Assembly: GCF_003957515.1 (NCBI RefSeq)
Contig: NZ_RQXW01000003.1
Coordinates: 62,001 to 126,000, forward strand
Direction of reading: 5' to 3'
Length of the DNA: 64,000 nucleotides
From: Amphritea opalescens
GTDB lineage: Bacteria > Pseudomonadota > Gammaproteobacteria > Pseudomonadales > Balneatricaceae
In this document: one piece after another, positions 21,677 through 31,024 of the stretch
How the letters are laid out: each line of letters begins with the position of its first letter
Position numbering within the stretch: the stretch's first letter is position 1
Notes under the pieces: generated by a model
What the model was told of the DNA's origin: nothing
The model's input: only the letters and a program-made list of their open reading frames with translations
Database searches by the model: none
Made by a program: the position numbers and the translations under genes

Positions 21677-21724
21677 GACAATCCCTCCTAACACTCTTTT
21701 AAGCGATGCGGTATTCGTTCAACC

Positions 21725-22444
21725 TCATCGCCACTCTTTTAAACGGCCACGTAATCGTAATGCCGCCTGACTATGTATCTGGCTCACTCGTGATTCACTC
21801 ACACCAAGCACTTTACCAATCTCTTTAAGATTGAGTTCTTCATCGTAATACAGTGACAACACAAGTTTTTCACGTTCAGGCAACCCCTGTATTTCAAGGG
21901 CTATGGCCTTCATAAAATCTTTTTGTTCAAACTCTTCAGAAGGATTTGGTTCATTACTGGCAATGGTTTCGCCTGGCCCTTCATCCTGAGGCCCCGTCAA
22001 TTTATCAAAACTAAACAGACGACTCTCAGATGAGTCTTTCAATAATGCATGATATTCCGTCACACTAATATCAAGTTCCGCAGCAACCTCCCCATCTTGG
22101 GCATCTCGGCCAGTACGCGACTCGATAATCTGAATAGCTTCGGAAACTCGACGACCATTACGGTGTACAGAGCGAGGCGTCCAGTCTCCACGACGGACTT
22201 CATCGATAATAGAGCCGCGAATACGAATGCCGGCATAGGTTTCAAAGCTAGCCCCTTTGCTCGCATCATATTTTTTGGCCGCTTCCAATAGCCCCACCAT
22301 GCCGGCCTGAATCAGATCTTCCAGTACGACATTACTCGGTAGTCTTGCCAGTAGGTGATGAGCAATACGCTTCACCAGCGTCGTATGCTGCTCAATAACC
22401 TCCTGACTTGACTTAAACTGAAGCGGATTATACATAGAGACCAT
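21725..22444 (-). CDS. fliA: Flagellar sigma factor FliA (sigma-28)
   Basis: Directs RNA polymerase to late flagellar promoters such as the one upstream of fliC in this window. Region 2 (residues about 15-90) includes LVKRIAHHLLARLP, LEDLIQAGMVGLLEAAKKYD, FETYAGIRIRGSIIDEVR and the DWTPRSV motif. Region 4 near the C-terminus holds the LNLKEIGKVLGVSESRVSQI helix-turn-helix. The 239 residues match the family. The start at 22444 has GAGTAG just upstream. It lies 20 bases after flhG and is part of the flhA-flhF-flhG-fliA-che operon. Confidence 0.96.
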   Translation of the reverse strand: MVSMYNPLQFKSSQEVIEQHTTLVKRIAHHLLARLPSNVVLEDLIQAGMVGLLEAAKKYDASKGASFETYAGIRIRGSIIDEVRRGDWTPRSVHRNGRRVSEAIQIIESRTGRDAQDGEVAAELDISVTEYHALLKDSSESRLFSFDKLTGPQDEGPGETIASNEPNPSEEFEQKDFMKAIALEIQGLPEREKLVLSLYYDEELNLKEIGKVLGVSESRVSQIHSQAALRLRGRLKEWR

Positions 22445-22464
22445 ACGCTACTCTGATAATTTAT

Positions 22465-23280
22465 TCAGGCGCCAGAAATCAAGCGCTCAACAAAGAATTC
22501 AAGGTGCCCCCGGGAGCTGGAAGGCATCGGCCAGGCGTCTACTTTCGTCGCTAGCTGTTTATAGGCCAACGCCGCTTTACTCTGCGGAAACGCTTTTAAA
22601 ACAGCACGTTGCTGCTTCACTCCCTTTCTGACTGCTTCATCATAAGGGATTGAACCCAGGTATTGAAGTGTCACGTCAAGAAAGCGGTCAGTTACTGTTA
22701 ATAACTTGTTATACATGTTCCGTCCTTCCTGCTCAGAACGGACCATATTGGCCAATACCCGAAAACGGGTCATTTTGTAATCACGATTCAGCAGTTTCAT
22801 CAGCGCGTAGGCATCGGTAATCGACGTCGGCTCATCACAGACCACAACCACCACATCCTGAGCGGCGTTCACAAAACTCACCACCGCCTCAGAGATACCC
22901 GCAGCGGTATCGATCACCAAGATATCGAGATCATCGGCAATCTCACTGAATGCGTGGATCAGTTCCGAGTGTTCGTGGACGCTGAGAGAGGTCATCGCTT
23001 GAGTTCCGGATGCCGCCGGTACTATCCGGACATTAGTGCCAACATCGATCAGTAACTCTTGCAAACGACATTCACCGGATAACACATCGGAAATATTGCG
23101 CTTCGCTTTCACGCCCAGCAACACATCCACATTAGCCAAGCCTAGGTCGGCATCCATCAGTACCACTCGATGGCCCATCTCACCTAACGCCAGACTCATA
23201 TTGACCGAGACATTGGTTTTACCGACGCCACCTTTACCACCGGTAACAGCAATCACCTTAACCGGTCGAGAACTACCCAT
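22465..23280 (-). CDS. flhG: Flagellar number regulator FlhG (FleN), MinD-like ATPase
   Basis: Limits the number of polar flagella by antagonising FleQ and FlhF. Deviant Walker A is GGKGGVGKTN (residues 14-23). DADLGLANVDVLLGV and the Walker B LDILVIDTAAG are present, and a C-terminal amphipathic segment likely binds membrane. The 271 residues match. The RBS AGGA precedes the ATG. Order flhF-flhG-fliA is conserved in polar flagellates. Confidence 0.95.
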   Translation of the reverse strand: MGSSRPVKVIAVTGGKGGVGKTNVSVNMSLALGEMGHRVVLMDADLGLANVDVLLGVKAKRNISDVLSGECRLQELLIDVGTNVRIVPAASGTQAMTSLSVHEHSELIHAFSEIADDLDILVIDTAAGISEAVVSFVNAAQDVVVVVCDEPTSITDAYALMKLLNRDYKMTRFRVLANMVRSEQEGRNMYNKLLTVTDRFLDVTLQYLGSIPYDEAVRKGVKQQRAVLKAFPQSKAALAYKQLATKVDAWPMPSSSRGHLEFFVERLISGA

Positions 23281-23306
23281 GGCGGTTTCCTGTATGTGTT
23301 AACAAA

Positions 23307-24812
23307 TCAGCTCTCCCAATGCTCATCTCTGGCCAACCTATCTTGCTGATGTTCATGAAATACACGGCGACTACGGCTCGCTTTCTGTGCCGTAATCACC
23401 GCTCGGCTTACCAGATCTTTTTTGTGTGCCACATCTATATCATCGGGCACCCGCTGACCATCGGTCACATAACTCACCGACAAACCATTCTCGATAACCA
23501 GATCTAACGCTTCGCCCAGATTACCGGATTCATCCAATTTACTCAGTACACAGCCACTTAAACCCAGTGGCGCATAGGTTTCATACGCACTTTCAATCAC
23601 ATGTCGCTGACTCGAACAGGATAACACTAATAACTTTTTCAGCCGCACAGACACATCTTCTAACATATTCAACTGTGCTTGAGTGTGCGGTTCGTGGGCG
23701 TTCATACCGGCGGTATCGATCAATACTAACCGTTTACCCCGAAGCGAACCTAACACCTCATCCAAGGAGTTGTTTTCATCCACCACCCGTACCGGCACAT
23801 CGAGGATACGGCCAAAGGTTAACAACTGCTCATGGGCCGCGATACGATAGGAGTCGGTCGTCACCAGCGCCACACTTGAACTGCCGTGTTTTAAGACATA
23901 GCGCGCCGCCAGCTTGCCGATGGTGGTGGTTTTGCCCACCCCAGTCGGCCCAACGAAGGCGATCATGCCGCCACGTTCAACAAAATCCTCGCCCATCACC
24001 GGAATATGATCGCTAAACCGCGTCAGGGTTGTCCGCCAAGCATCATCAAGCTCATCCGTATCAACCACTTTAGCGGATAGCTGTCGACTCACCTGCGGCC
24101 CTAAGCCGATCCGCTCGAGGCGACGTTCCACCTTCGTGATGGCCGAGTCAGCCAACTCATGACGGGGGCGTTTAGCGACATTAGATTTCGCTCGCAGAGG
24201 CTTAGGCGGTACCGGTGCGCTTTTCGGCGTTTCATCCAGCACCGGTGCTTGGGGACGTTTAAGCAGACTTTTAAGGGACTCAATTTCTTGCTGTAACGAA
24301 AGGATAGCGTCTTGTTCACTTTCGCGAGGCGCTTCTGCTGCAGGTTTAAATTCATGCCGCTGCCGAGTGGGATCGAGTCGCGGTTCAGCTACCCGAGCGG
24401 GACGCTCTTGAACCTGAGGCGGATGCTGCTGTCGACCTTGCTGGCGACGCTTAAGGGTATCGAGGATTTCACTCAGCTCGTCGTCATCATCGTCTAGTTG
24501 GCGGTTTTTTTGCCGAGGTTCCGGTGCGCCTTCCTGAGCAGTCGCGATACGCGCTTGAACCTTACGCAACTCTTCAGCAAGATTACTCTGCAATTTAGCG
24601 GGTTGCGCCGATTCTTTACGGGCGTGCTCTACCGCCCGCTTGCGTTTAAAATCCTGTTGCGCCGCTTCGTACTCATGCTCATGGGCAGCCACGACCTCAA
24701 CGCCACCCGCCACGCGATGATTAGAGACGATCACGGCATCCGGGCCGATCTCGTCCCTGACCCGTTGCATGGCCTGCCTCATATCCGGAGCAAAAAAGCG
24801 TTTAACTTTCAT
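23307..24812 (-). CDS. flhF: Polar flagellar placement GTPase FlhF
   Basis: An SRP-type GTPase that fixes the flagellar site at the pole. The N-terminus is the family opening MKVKRFFAPDMRQAMQRVR. A long charged B domain (about 70-220, Gln/Arg/Pro-rich) precedes the N and G domains. G1 is GPTGVGKTTTIGKLAARY (about 285-302), followed by VALVTTDSYRIAAHEQL, LVLIDTAGMN and LSKLDESGNLGEALDL. The 501 residues match polar flagellates. It lies 23 bases after flhA. Confidence 0.95.
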   Translation of the reverse strand: MKVKRFFAPDMRQAMQRVRDEIGPDAVIVSNHRVAGGVEVVAAHEHEYEAAQQDFKRKRAVEHARKESAQPAKLQSNLAEELRKVQARIATAQEGAPEPRQKNRQLDDDDDELSEILDTLKRRQQGRQQHPPQVQERPARVAEPRLDPTRQRHEFKPAAEAPRESEQDAILSLQQEIESLKSLLKRPQAPVLDETPKSAPVPPKPLRAKSNVAKRPRHELADSAITKVERRLERIGLGPQVSRQLSAKVVDTDELDDAWRTTLTRFSDHIPVMGEDFVERGGMIAFVGPTGVGKTTTIGKLAARYVLKHGSSSVALVTTDSYRIAAHEQLLTFGRILDVPVRVVDENNSLDEVLGSLRGKRLVLIDTAGMNAHEPHTQAQLNMLEDVSVRLKKLLVLSCSSQRHVIESAYETYAPLGLSGCVLSKLDESGNLGEALDLVIENGLSVSYVTDGQRVPDDIDVAHKKDLVSRAVITAQKASRSRRVFHEHQQDRLARDEHWES

Positions 24813-24835
24813 AACCGTCTCTATTCATTACCCAA

Positions 24836-26950
24836 TCAAGCCTTCGCCTGATTCTGGCCACCCACTGTAGCAATAATCGTAACCCGTTTATTTTCGGGGA
24901 TTTCCTGATAAGAGAGCACACTAATTTGATGCTCTCCATAGCGTACAAACTTAGCCAACAACGGCCGTATCGGCGCTGCAACCAGCAAGATTGAAGCCCG
25001 TCCAGCAATCTCTTGCTGTTGCGCCACCTCAGCCAAGGAGGTTTGCAACCGCTCAGCCATGGTCGGTTCAATCACCATGCCTTCACCGCCCTCTCCCCGC
25101 TGAACCGACCCCAGCAATAACTGTTCGAGTTGAGGATCGAGGGTAATTACCGGCAGTTCTTCATCATTACCAACAATATTCTGCACAATCATGCGCGACA
25201 AAGATATACGCACGGCGGCGGTCAACCCCTGAGGGTCCTGCGTCCGCGCTACCGCCTCGGCCAATGATTCGGTAATGGTCCTGAAATCCTTGACCGGCAC
25301 CTGCTCCATCAACAGATTCTGCAGCACTTTTAACAGTGTACTCACAGAAAGCTTGCTTGGAACTAACTCTTCTACCAGTTTTGGGGATGTTTTTCCTAAC
25401 ATATCCAATAATTTCTGTACTTCATCATGCCCCATCAACTCATGGGAGTGGGCTTGAAGAATCTGATTCAGGTGGGTAGCGACCACCGTACCGGCATCCA
25501 CCACGGTATAACCGAGGGTCTGCGCCTGCTCTTTTTGACTCTGTTCTATCCATACCGCATCGAGACCAAAAGCGGGATCTTTCACATCGATCCCTTTTAA
25601 CGCCCCAAACACCTGCCCCGGGTTAATCGCTAACTCGCGATCCGGATAGACTTCAGATTCACCGACAGACACCCCCATCAAGGTAATGCGATACGCGCCA
25701 GGCATAAGATCGAGGTTATCCCGAATATGCACCGATGGAACGAGAAAACCTAAATCTTGTGACAGTTTTTTACGCACACCTTTAATTCGGTTTAATAGCT
25801 GCCCACCTTGCAGTTTATCCACCATAGGGATCAGACGATAACCCACTTCCAGCCCGATCATATCGACCGGCATTACATCATCCCAGTCCAGCTCTTTTAC
25901 ATCCTGATCAGGCTCTGGCTGTTTGGTCTTAGTTGTCGTCTCCTCAACCAGCGCCGCCGCCGTGGCAATATTTCGCTGATTAATAAAGTAGGCGCCAATA
26001 CCCGCCGCAATAGCTAAGGATAAAAAGGCAACATGGGGCATACCAGGAATGGAGCCCATAATGAAGAGAATAGTCGCCGCCACCGCTAACGCCTTTGGCG
26101 AACCGAACAACTGGCTAATCACCTGCTGTCCCATATCCTGAGAAGAGTTCACCCGGGTAACCATAATCGCGGCAGCGGTTGATAGTAGCAATGATGGTAT
26201 CTGTGCCACCAAACCATCACCGATGGTCAACAAGGAGTAATAACGGGCCGCCAACTCAAACGACAGATCATGCTGTAACATGCCGATCCCTAGCCCACCC
26301 AAGATATTGATCACCAAGATCAAGATACCGGCGACCGCATCCCCTCGGACAAACTTACTGGCACCATCCATCGAACCATAAAAGTCGGCTTCTTGCGTGA
26401 CGTCCTCTCGGCGTTTTCTCGCATCGTCTTGGCTAATCAAGCCGGCATTCAGATCGGCATCGATCGCCATCTGTTTACCCGGCATAGCATCCAAGGTAAA
26501 GCGAGCACTTACTTCCGATATACGCCCGGCACCTTTGGTTACCACCACAAAGTTGATAATCACCAAAATCATGAAAACCACTAGGCCTACCACATAATTA
26601 CCACCGATCACCACCTCACCAAAGGCCTCGATCACCTTACCTGCTGCATCGCCCCCCTCGTGGCCATAGAGCAACACCACCCGTGTGGACGCCACATTCA
26701 GTGCCAAGCGCATCAAGGTCGTAATTAAGAGAATGGTGGGGAAGACCGCAAAATCGAGCGGGCGCATCGAATAGACACACACCAGCAGCACAACGATCGA
26801 CAGGGCGATATTAAAGGTAAACAATGTATCCAGCAGAAACGGCGGCATCGGCAGCGTAACCATGCCGAGCACCAGCAGCAGCAAAAAAGGGATACCTAGA
26901 TTCCCTTTACCTACTCCACGAACATTGTTGTAGATGGCTGCTCTATCCAT
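24836..26950 (-). CDS. flhA: Flagellar export gate protein FlhA
   Basis: The main ion-powered export gate. Eight transmembrane segments occupy the first ~320 residues (LGIPFLLLLVLGMVTLPMPP onward). The FHIPEP-family signature includes PLDFAVFPTILLITTLMRLA and NVASTRVVLL; the cytoplasmic loop has GAGRISEVSARFTLDAMPGK. The C-terminal cytoplasmic domain covers about 340-704. I start at ATG 26950 (MDRAAIYNNVRGVGKGNLGI), as in Pseudomonas. A longer frame begins with TTG at 26989 inside an inverted repeat of the leader and is unlikely. A sigma-54 site lies 145 bases upstream. Confidence 0.95.
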   Translation of the reverse strand: MDRAAIYNNVRGVGKGNLGIPFLLLLVLGMVTLPMPPFLLDTLFTFNIALSIVVLLVCVYSMRPLDFAVFPTILLITTLMRLALNVASTRVVLLYGHEGGDAAGKVIEAFGEVVIGGNYVVGLVVFMILVIINFVVVTKGAGRISEVSARFTLDAMPGKQMAIDADLNAGLISQDDARKRREDVTQEADFYGSMDGASKFVRGDAVAGILILVINILGGLGIGMLQHDLSFELAARYYSLLTIGDGLVAQIPSLLLSTAAAIMVTRVNSSQDMGQQVISQLFGSPKALAVAATILFIMGSIPGMPHVAFLSLAIAAGIGAYFINQRNIATAAALVEETTTKTKQPEPDQDVKELDWDDVMPVDMIGLEVGYRLIPMVDKLQGGQLLNRIKGVRKKLSQDLGFLVPSVHIRDNLDLMPGAYRITLMGVSVGESEVYPDRELAINPGQVFGALKGIDVKDPAFGLDAVWIEQSQKEQAQTLGYTVVDAGTVVATHLNQILQAHSHELMGHDEVQKLLDMLGKTSPKLVEELVPSKLSVSTLLKVLQNLLMEQVPVKDFRTITESLAEAVARTQDPQGLTAAVRISLSRMIVQNIVGNDEELPVITLDPQLEQLLLGSVQRGEGGEGMVIEPTMAERLQTSLAEVAQQQEIAGRASILLVAAPIRPLLAKFVRYGEHQISVLSYQEIPENKRVTIIATVGGQNQAKA

Positions 26951-27054
26951 TACGCCCCAAACGAGATCTCGCCGCTCACAAAGCGTCAAAAAAACATCAT
27001 TAAATAATTAGTTATTAGAATATTAAAAAATAGCATTAATATGAGGCTAAAAAC

Positions 27055-27068
27055 ATCAATTTTTTGAC
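27055..27068 (-). promoter_or_regulatory. FleQ-like box in the flhA leader
   Basis: The minus strand reads GTCAAAAAATTGAT, close to the FleQ consensus GTCANTAAATTGAC (from memory). It lies downstream of the sigma-54 site, about +17 to +30. In P. aeruginosa, FleQ is reported to act from leader sites downstream of the flhA, fliE and fliL promoters. Confidence 0.5.
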
Positions 27069-27094
27069 GCTTTACTCACCATAGCGCAAGAAAA

Positions 27095-27110
27095 TGCAAG
27101 AATCCCGCCA
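27095..27110 (-). promoter_or_regulatory. Sigma-54 (RpoN) promoter of the flhA-flhF-flhG-fliA-che operon
   Basis: The minus strand reads TGGCGGGATTCTTGCA, matching TGGCACG-N4-TTGCW with the exact GG-N10-GC spacing. Initiation is expected near 27085, giving a leader of about 135 bases. This fits FleQ/RpoN control of flhA in Pseudomonas-type hierarchies. Confidence 0.82.
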
Positions 27111-27153
27111 GATACAGAGAATTTAACAAAAAAAGAGCAAAACAGAGGAAAGA

Positions 27154-28290
27154 TTATTCATCCTGACGCAACTCATCAGGAATATCCAAATCCTGAGAAA
27201 CGTCTTTCGGCGCTGGGCCTTGCTGACGTTTATAGCGCTGCAATTGGAAGACATACGCCAGAATCTCAGCCACCGCCTTAAACAATCCAGCGGGAATCTC
27301 TTCATCAACTTCGGTCGAATGATAGATCGCCCGCGCCAGTGGCGGTGCGGACAGTATCGGAATATCGTGTTTATCGGCGATCTCTCGGATCTTCAAGGCG
27401 ACAAAGTCACCCCCTTTCGCCACCAGATAAGGCGCGCCACCGCCCCCTTGGTCATATTTTAACGCCACCGCATAATGGGTTGGGTTGGTAATTACCACAT
27501 CCGCCTCAGGCACCGCGGACATCATCTTACGCTGGGATATTTCACGCTGTAGTTGACGAATACGCCCTTTCACCTCAGGCTTACCTTCGCTGTTCTTCAT
27601 CTCATCTTTAACTTCTTGAAGGGTCATTTTCAGCTTTTGCGTATAGTCGTATATCTGAAAGGGCACATCGATCAACGAGATCAAAATCATCGTGCAACTC
27701 ATCACCAAAAATGCCCAGATGACGATCTCAGTAGCATGGGACATCGCCGGAAAAACATCCTGCGAGCCCAAGGAGAATAGCGCCTGCTTCGATGCCATCA
27801 GCACCATAAATGAGAGCGACCCTACCACCAAAAATTTCGCCAATGCCTTAAATAGTTCCAACAACGCTTTCAGCGAAAACATCCGCTTAATGCCTGCCAG
27901 AGGATCGATTCGGCTAAACTTAGGCGCCATCGCCTTCATACTCACATTCCAGCCGCCCAGCGCAAGAGGCCCAACAATCGCCGCCACCAACAGCACCATA
28001 AAAAAGCCTAAGCAGGCCCGCAGCGCTTCGGATAACGAATAACCTAAATGCGCAAACATCGAAGCAGGGTCCATAACCGCCTGCCGATCAAGGCTAAAGT
28101 TATATTTCATCATCCCTGCCATTTTATCCGCTACTTCACCGCCAAACATCATCGCCGCAGCCGCAGCGGCTAACAATAAGATAGTGGTGCCTAACTCCTT
28201 CGAGCGGGCAACATCCCCCTTCTCTTTGGCGTCACGCAGCCGTTTCGACGTGGGTTCTTCGGTTTTCTCCTGACCGCTATCTTCAGCCAT
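27154..28290 (-). CDS. flhB: Flagellar export switch protein FlhB
   Basis: The export apparatus component that changes substrate specificity from rod/hook to filament after autocleavage. The N-terminal cytoplasmic motif EEPTSKRLRDAKEKGDVARS is followed by four transmembrane segments, then the cytoplasmic domain with the cleavage motif NPTHYAVAL (Asn near 268). The 378 residues match. It starts one base after the fliR stop and ends the fliE-flhB run. A separate copy of its C-terminal domain is encoded at 13112-13381. Confidence 0.96.
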   Translation of the reverse strand: MAEDSGQEKTEEPTSKRLRDAKEKGDVARSKELGTTILLLAAAAAAMMFGGEVADKMAGMMKYNFSLDRQAVMDPASMFAHLGYSLSEALRACLGFFMVLLVAAIVGPLALGGWNVSMKAMAPKFSRIDPLAGIKRMFSLKALLELFKALAKFLVVGSLSFMVLMASKQALFSLGSQDVFPAMSHATEIVIWAFLVMSCTMILISLIDVPFQIYDYTQKLKMTLQEVKDEMKNSEGKPEVKGRIRQLQREISQRKMMSAVPEADVVITNPTHYAVALKYDQGGGGAPYLVAKGGDFVALKIREIADKHDIPILSAPPLARAIYHSTEVDEEIPAGLFKAVAEILAYVFQLQRYKRQQGPAPKDVSQDLDIPDELRQDE

Positions 28291-29076
28291 CTATAGCACT
28301 CCTACGCCGATAACCTCATCGAGGTAATTAAAGGCAATCGCTACAAACCGCTGATACTGACCCAAGAAACCTTCAAGGCTGACCCAAGCGATCACCAACC
28401 CTACGAGCATGGTAAATGGAAAACCGATAGCGAAGATATTCAATTGCGGGGCCGCCTTGGCCATCACGCCAAAGGCAAAGTTGATCACCAGCAGGGCCGT
28501 CACCGCCGGCAACGCCATCAATAGGGCGCTGGCTAGCATCCAACCACCCGATTTAGCCAATGCCATATACCCGGAGACCGGCATCGAACCGGCCGAAATC
28601 GGTAATACAAAAAAGCTCCGTGCCAAGGCTTCGAACATCACTAAATGCCCGTTAAATGACAAAAACAGCAACATCACCATCATCAGATATAACTGCGATA
28701 ATACCACTACTGAGACACCGTTGGCCGGATCACTCACCGACGCAAAGCCAAGCCCCATCTGCGAGGAGATCAACTGCCCACCCAAGGAGAAAATCTGAAA
28801 CAACACCTGAAGCACAAAGCCCATAGCCGTCCCGATGATCACCTGCTGCGCTATCAGAATATAGGCTTCCAAAGACATACCATCGACCACCGGCATCGCC
28901 GGTAGAGTTGGCAGTAACACCACGGTCATCGCTAACGCTAATCCCATACGGATGCGGACGGCCACCAGCTGGGTACCGATCATCGGAATAACCATAAAGA
29001 AAGAGGCGATACGAAAGAAAGGCAGCAAGAATTGTGCTACCCATTGTTCCAACTGAAGCGTCGTCAGTTGCAGCAC
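28291..29076 (-). CDS. fliR: Flagellar export apparatus protein FliR
   Basis: A core subunit of the FliPQR export pore. It has about six hydrophobic segments in 261 residues, with family stretches FFRIASFFMVIPMIGTQLVA, RIMGLALAMT-type RIRMGLALAMTVVLLP and FQIFSLGGQLISSQMGLGFA. It follows fliQ by 3 bases and directly abuts flhB, as in most flagellar operons. Confidence 0.95.
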   Translation of the reverse strand: MLQLTTLQLEQWVAQFLLPFFRIASFFMVIPMIGTQLVAVRIRMGLALAMTVVLLPTLPAMPVVDGMSLEAYILIAQQVIIGTAMGFVLQVLFQIFSLGGQLISSQMGLGFASVSDPANGVSVVVLSQLYLMMVMLLFLSFNGHLVMFEALARSFFVLPISAGSMPVSGYMALAKSGGWMLASALLMALPAVTALLVINFAFGVMAKAAPQLNIFAIGFPFTMLVGLVIAWVSLEGFLGQYQRFVAIAFNYLDEVIGVGVL

Positions 29077-29079
29077 AGG

Positions 29080-29349
29080 CTACCCCAAAAACAATGGAAT
29101 ATTGGCAAAGATGCTGTTGAACTGATCCATCAGCTGCCCAAGAATCCACGGTCCTGCCCACATAATGGTTAGCAAGGTCACCAACAGACGTGGCAAAAAG
29201 CTCAGAGTTTGTTCATTAATCTGCGTCGCCGCTTGAAAGGTCGACACCATCAACCCCACTAGCAACGAGGGCACCACGATAACCGCCACCAGCACCACGA
29301 CCAAAAACAGGGCTTCGCCAAATAGATCAAGAACCATTCCCGGTGTCAT
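29080..29349 (-). CDS. fliQ: Flagellar export apparatus protein FliQ
   Basis: An 89-residue protein with two transmembrane helices (LVVVLVAVIVVPSLLVGLMV and PRLLVTLLTIMWAGPWIL) separated by the family motif STFQAATQINEQTLSFLP. It is part of the FliPQR pore. It lies 54 bases after fliP and 3 before fliR. Confidence 0.96.
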   Translation of the reverse strand: MTPGMVLDLFGEALFLVVVLVAVIVVPSLLVGLMVSTFQAATQINEQTLSFLPRLLVTLLTIMWAGPWILGQLMDQFNSIFANIPLFLG

Positions 29350-29403
29350 AACATAGTCTCCAAGCTCGGCTTTACAGGAGCTTTCATCTGGATTTTAAGC
29401 AGA

Positions 29404-30153
29404 TCAAACAACAAAACTACCCGCCAATGTCCCTATTACCATAGCCCAACCATCAACCAGTACAAATAACATAATCTTAAAAGGCAGCGAAATAATCACC
29501 GGTGACAGCATCATCATACCCATCGCCATCAAGATACTCGCCACCACTAAGTCGATCACCAAAAACGGAATAAACAGCATAAATCCGATCTGAAAGGCGG
29601 TTTTCAACTCACTGGTGACAAAGGAGGGGACCAATATCGTGAAAGGAATATCATCCGGTGTTTCCACCGCAGGGGTACGGGAGATATTCATAAAGAGATT
29701 AAGATCGGTCTCTCGGGTCTGCGCTAACATAAAGCCTCGAAACGGAATACTCGCCGCTTCCAACGCTTCTAACGAAGTGATCTCTTCATTCAGATAGGGT
29801 TGCACCGCCTGTTCATTCACATCATCCAACACCGGCGACATAATAAACAGGGTCAGGAACAGCGCTAAGCCGACTAGTATCTGATTCGAGGGAGTTTGCT
29901 GTAAACCTAACGCCTGACGCAAAATCGCAAAGACAATGATAATGCGGGCAAAGGAGGTCATCATCATCAGAATAGCGGGCAGGAAGGTCAACAGCGTCAT
30001 CAGCCCCAGAATCTGGAGCGTCACACTGTAATCTGCCGTTCCATCGGCATTCGTCGTTAACGTAACCGCCGGAATACCAATATCGGCCGCCTGCGCAAAG
30101 CTAGGCAGCAAGACGCAGAAAAACGGCAATAGCCGAGCGAATAAGCGGCTCAC
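29404..30153 (-). CDS. fliP: Flagellar export apparatus protein FliP
   Basis: The pore subunit of the export gate. A cleavable signal peptide (about 1-22, ending AQA) is followed by four transmembrane segments. Family stretches are [20 protein letters not shown] and [20 protein letters not shown], plus the C-terminal [20 protein letters not shown]. The 249 residues match. It overlaps fliO by 4 bases. Confidence 0.96.
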   Translation of the reverse strand: MSRLFARLLPFFCVLLPSFAQAADIGIPAVTLTTNADGTADYSVTLQILGLMTLLTFLPAILMMMTSFARIIIVFAILRQALGLQQTPSNQILVGLALFLTLFIMSPVLDDVNEQAVQPYLNEEITSLEALEAASIPFRGFMLAQTRETDLNLFMNISRTPAVETPDDIPFTILVPSFVTSELKTAFQIGFMLFIPFLVIDLVVASILMAMGMMMLSPVIISLPFKIMLFVLVDGWAMVIGTLAGSFVV

Positions 30154-30596
30154 TCGGCCTCCTTACGGCTCAGCACCTGCTGAAGCTTAGCGGCGAATTC
30201 GCTGGGCGCTGTACCGGTCTCAATCAGCGGTTGATCATAACTTTGCAATAGATTCACTCGCCCCGGCGCCACCCCCAACAATAGCTGCTGATCACCGGCC
30301 TGAACCAGCACCAGCTTTTCCCGTGTCGTCAACGGCACGGAAGCCACGACACGCAAGGCTTTATTCTGCCCCGGCAAGCCGGAATAACGCTTCAACAGCC
30401 AAGCCAATGACAAAATCAGCGCGATAACCAGAATCAAGCCCGCCGTTAACTGCATGATCGAACCACTGTTAACGGGGTCGACCATCTGACGCGGCACAAC
30501 AGAAGCGGTTTTACCTTCTGTTTCGGCAGCTACAGCGAAACCGCCACCACAGCAGAGCAGCACAGCCGACCATAAGCGCAGACGCAAGCCAATCAT
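30150..30596 (-). CDS. fliO: Flagellar assembly protein FliO
   Basis: A small membrane protein that helps assemble FliP. It has a signal-like N-terminus (residues 5-24), a transmembrane helix (about 48-67, [20 protein letters not shown]), and a cytoplasmic domain with [20 protein letters not shown]. The 148 residues match. It overlaps fliN and fliP by 4 bases on each side, indicating coupled translation. Confidence 0.92.
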   Translation of the reverse strand: MIGLRLRLWSAVLLCCGGGFAVAAETEGKTASVVPRQMVDPVNSGSIMQLTAGLILVIALILSLAWLLKRYSGLPGQNKALRVVASVPLTTREKLVLVQAGDQQLLLGVAPGRVNLLQSYDQPLIETGTAPSEFAAKLQQVLSRKEAE

Positions 30597-31000
30597 CTTA
30601 GCTTATCTATGCGTTCCTGCGGACTGATCACATCAGTCAGCCGGATTCCGTAGCGATCATTCACCACGACAACCTCACCATGTGCCACCAGCGTACCGTT
30701 CACCAGCACATCCAACGGCTCACCGGCCACCCGATCTAGCTCGACAACCGACCCCTGATTAAGCTGCAGCAGGTTGCGAATCGAGATATCAGACCGGCCA
30801 ACCTCCATGGATAACTTAACGGGGATATCAAGAATCACATCTAAGTTCGGGTTATCCAGCCTAACGCTATCATCTTTCAGCTCATCCAGATCAATGGCTT
30901 GCCCTTGCGAGGCTTCAGACTGCGCCTGTTCAGCCATCGCAGCGCCCCAATCATCAAGACCCTCTTCCTGGCCCTGCTTGTCAATATCGTCATTACTCAT
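30593..31000 (-). CDS. fliN: Flagellar motor switch protein FliN
   Basis: A C-ring subunit involved in switching and as a docking site for the export ATPase complex. An acidic N-terminal region (1-50) precedes the SpoA domain: LDVILDIPVKLSMEVGRSDI, LLQLNQGSVVELDRVAGEPL, VLVNGTLVAHGEVVVVNDRY. The 135 residues match. It starts 24 bases after fliM. Confidence 0.96.
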   Translation of the reverse strand: MSNDDIDKQGQEEGLDDWGAAMAEQAQSEASQGQAIDLDELKDDSVRLDNPNLDVILDIPVKLSMEVGRSDISIRNLLQLNQGSVVELDRVAGEPLDVLVNGTLVAHGEVVVVNDRYGIRLTDVISPQERIDKLR

Positions 31001-31024
31001 GAGTGATACGCTCTGTCCAACGGT

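Larger units (their letters stand above)
26951..27153 (-). promoter_or_regulatory. flhA leader and promoter region with inverted repeat
   Basis: This 203-base AT-rich gap between flhB and flhA holds a sigma-54 site (27095-27110), a FleQ-like box (27055-27068), and 14-base inverted-repeat arms AAAGCGTCAAAAAA (26980-26993) and TTTTTTGACGCTTT (27060-27073) separated by 66 bases. Both arms would lie within the transcribed leader if initiation occurs near 27085. The pairing could form a long-loop hairpin or provide two binding sites. Confidence 0.7.

Noticed and set aside
26951-26989. Longer flhA start at a TTG (13 extra residues)
   Set aside because: The TTG lies in the inverted-repeat arm of the leader and lacks a ribosome-binding site; FlhA relatives begin at the MDR-type ATG.
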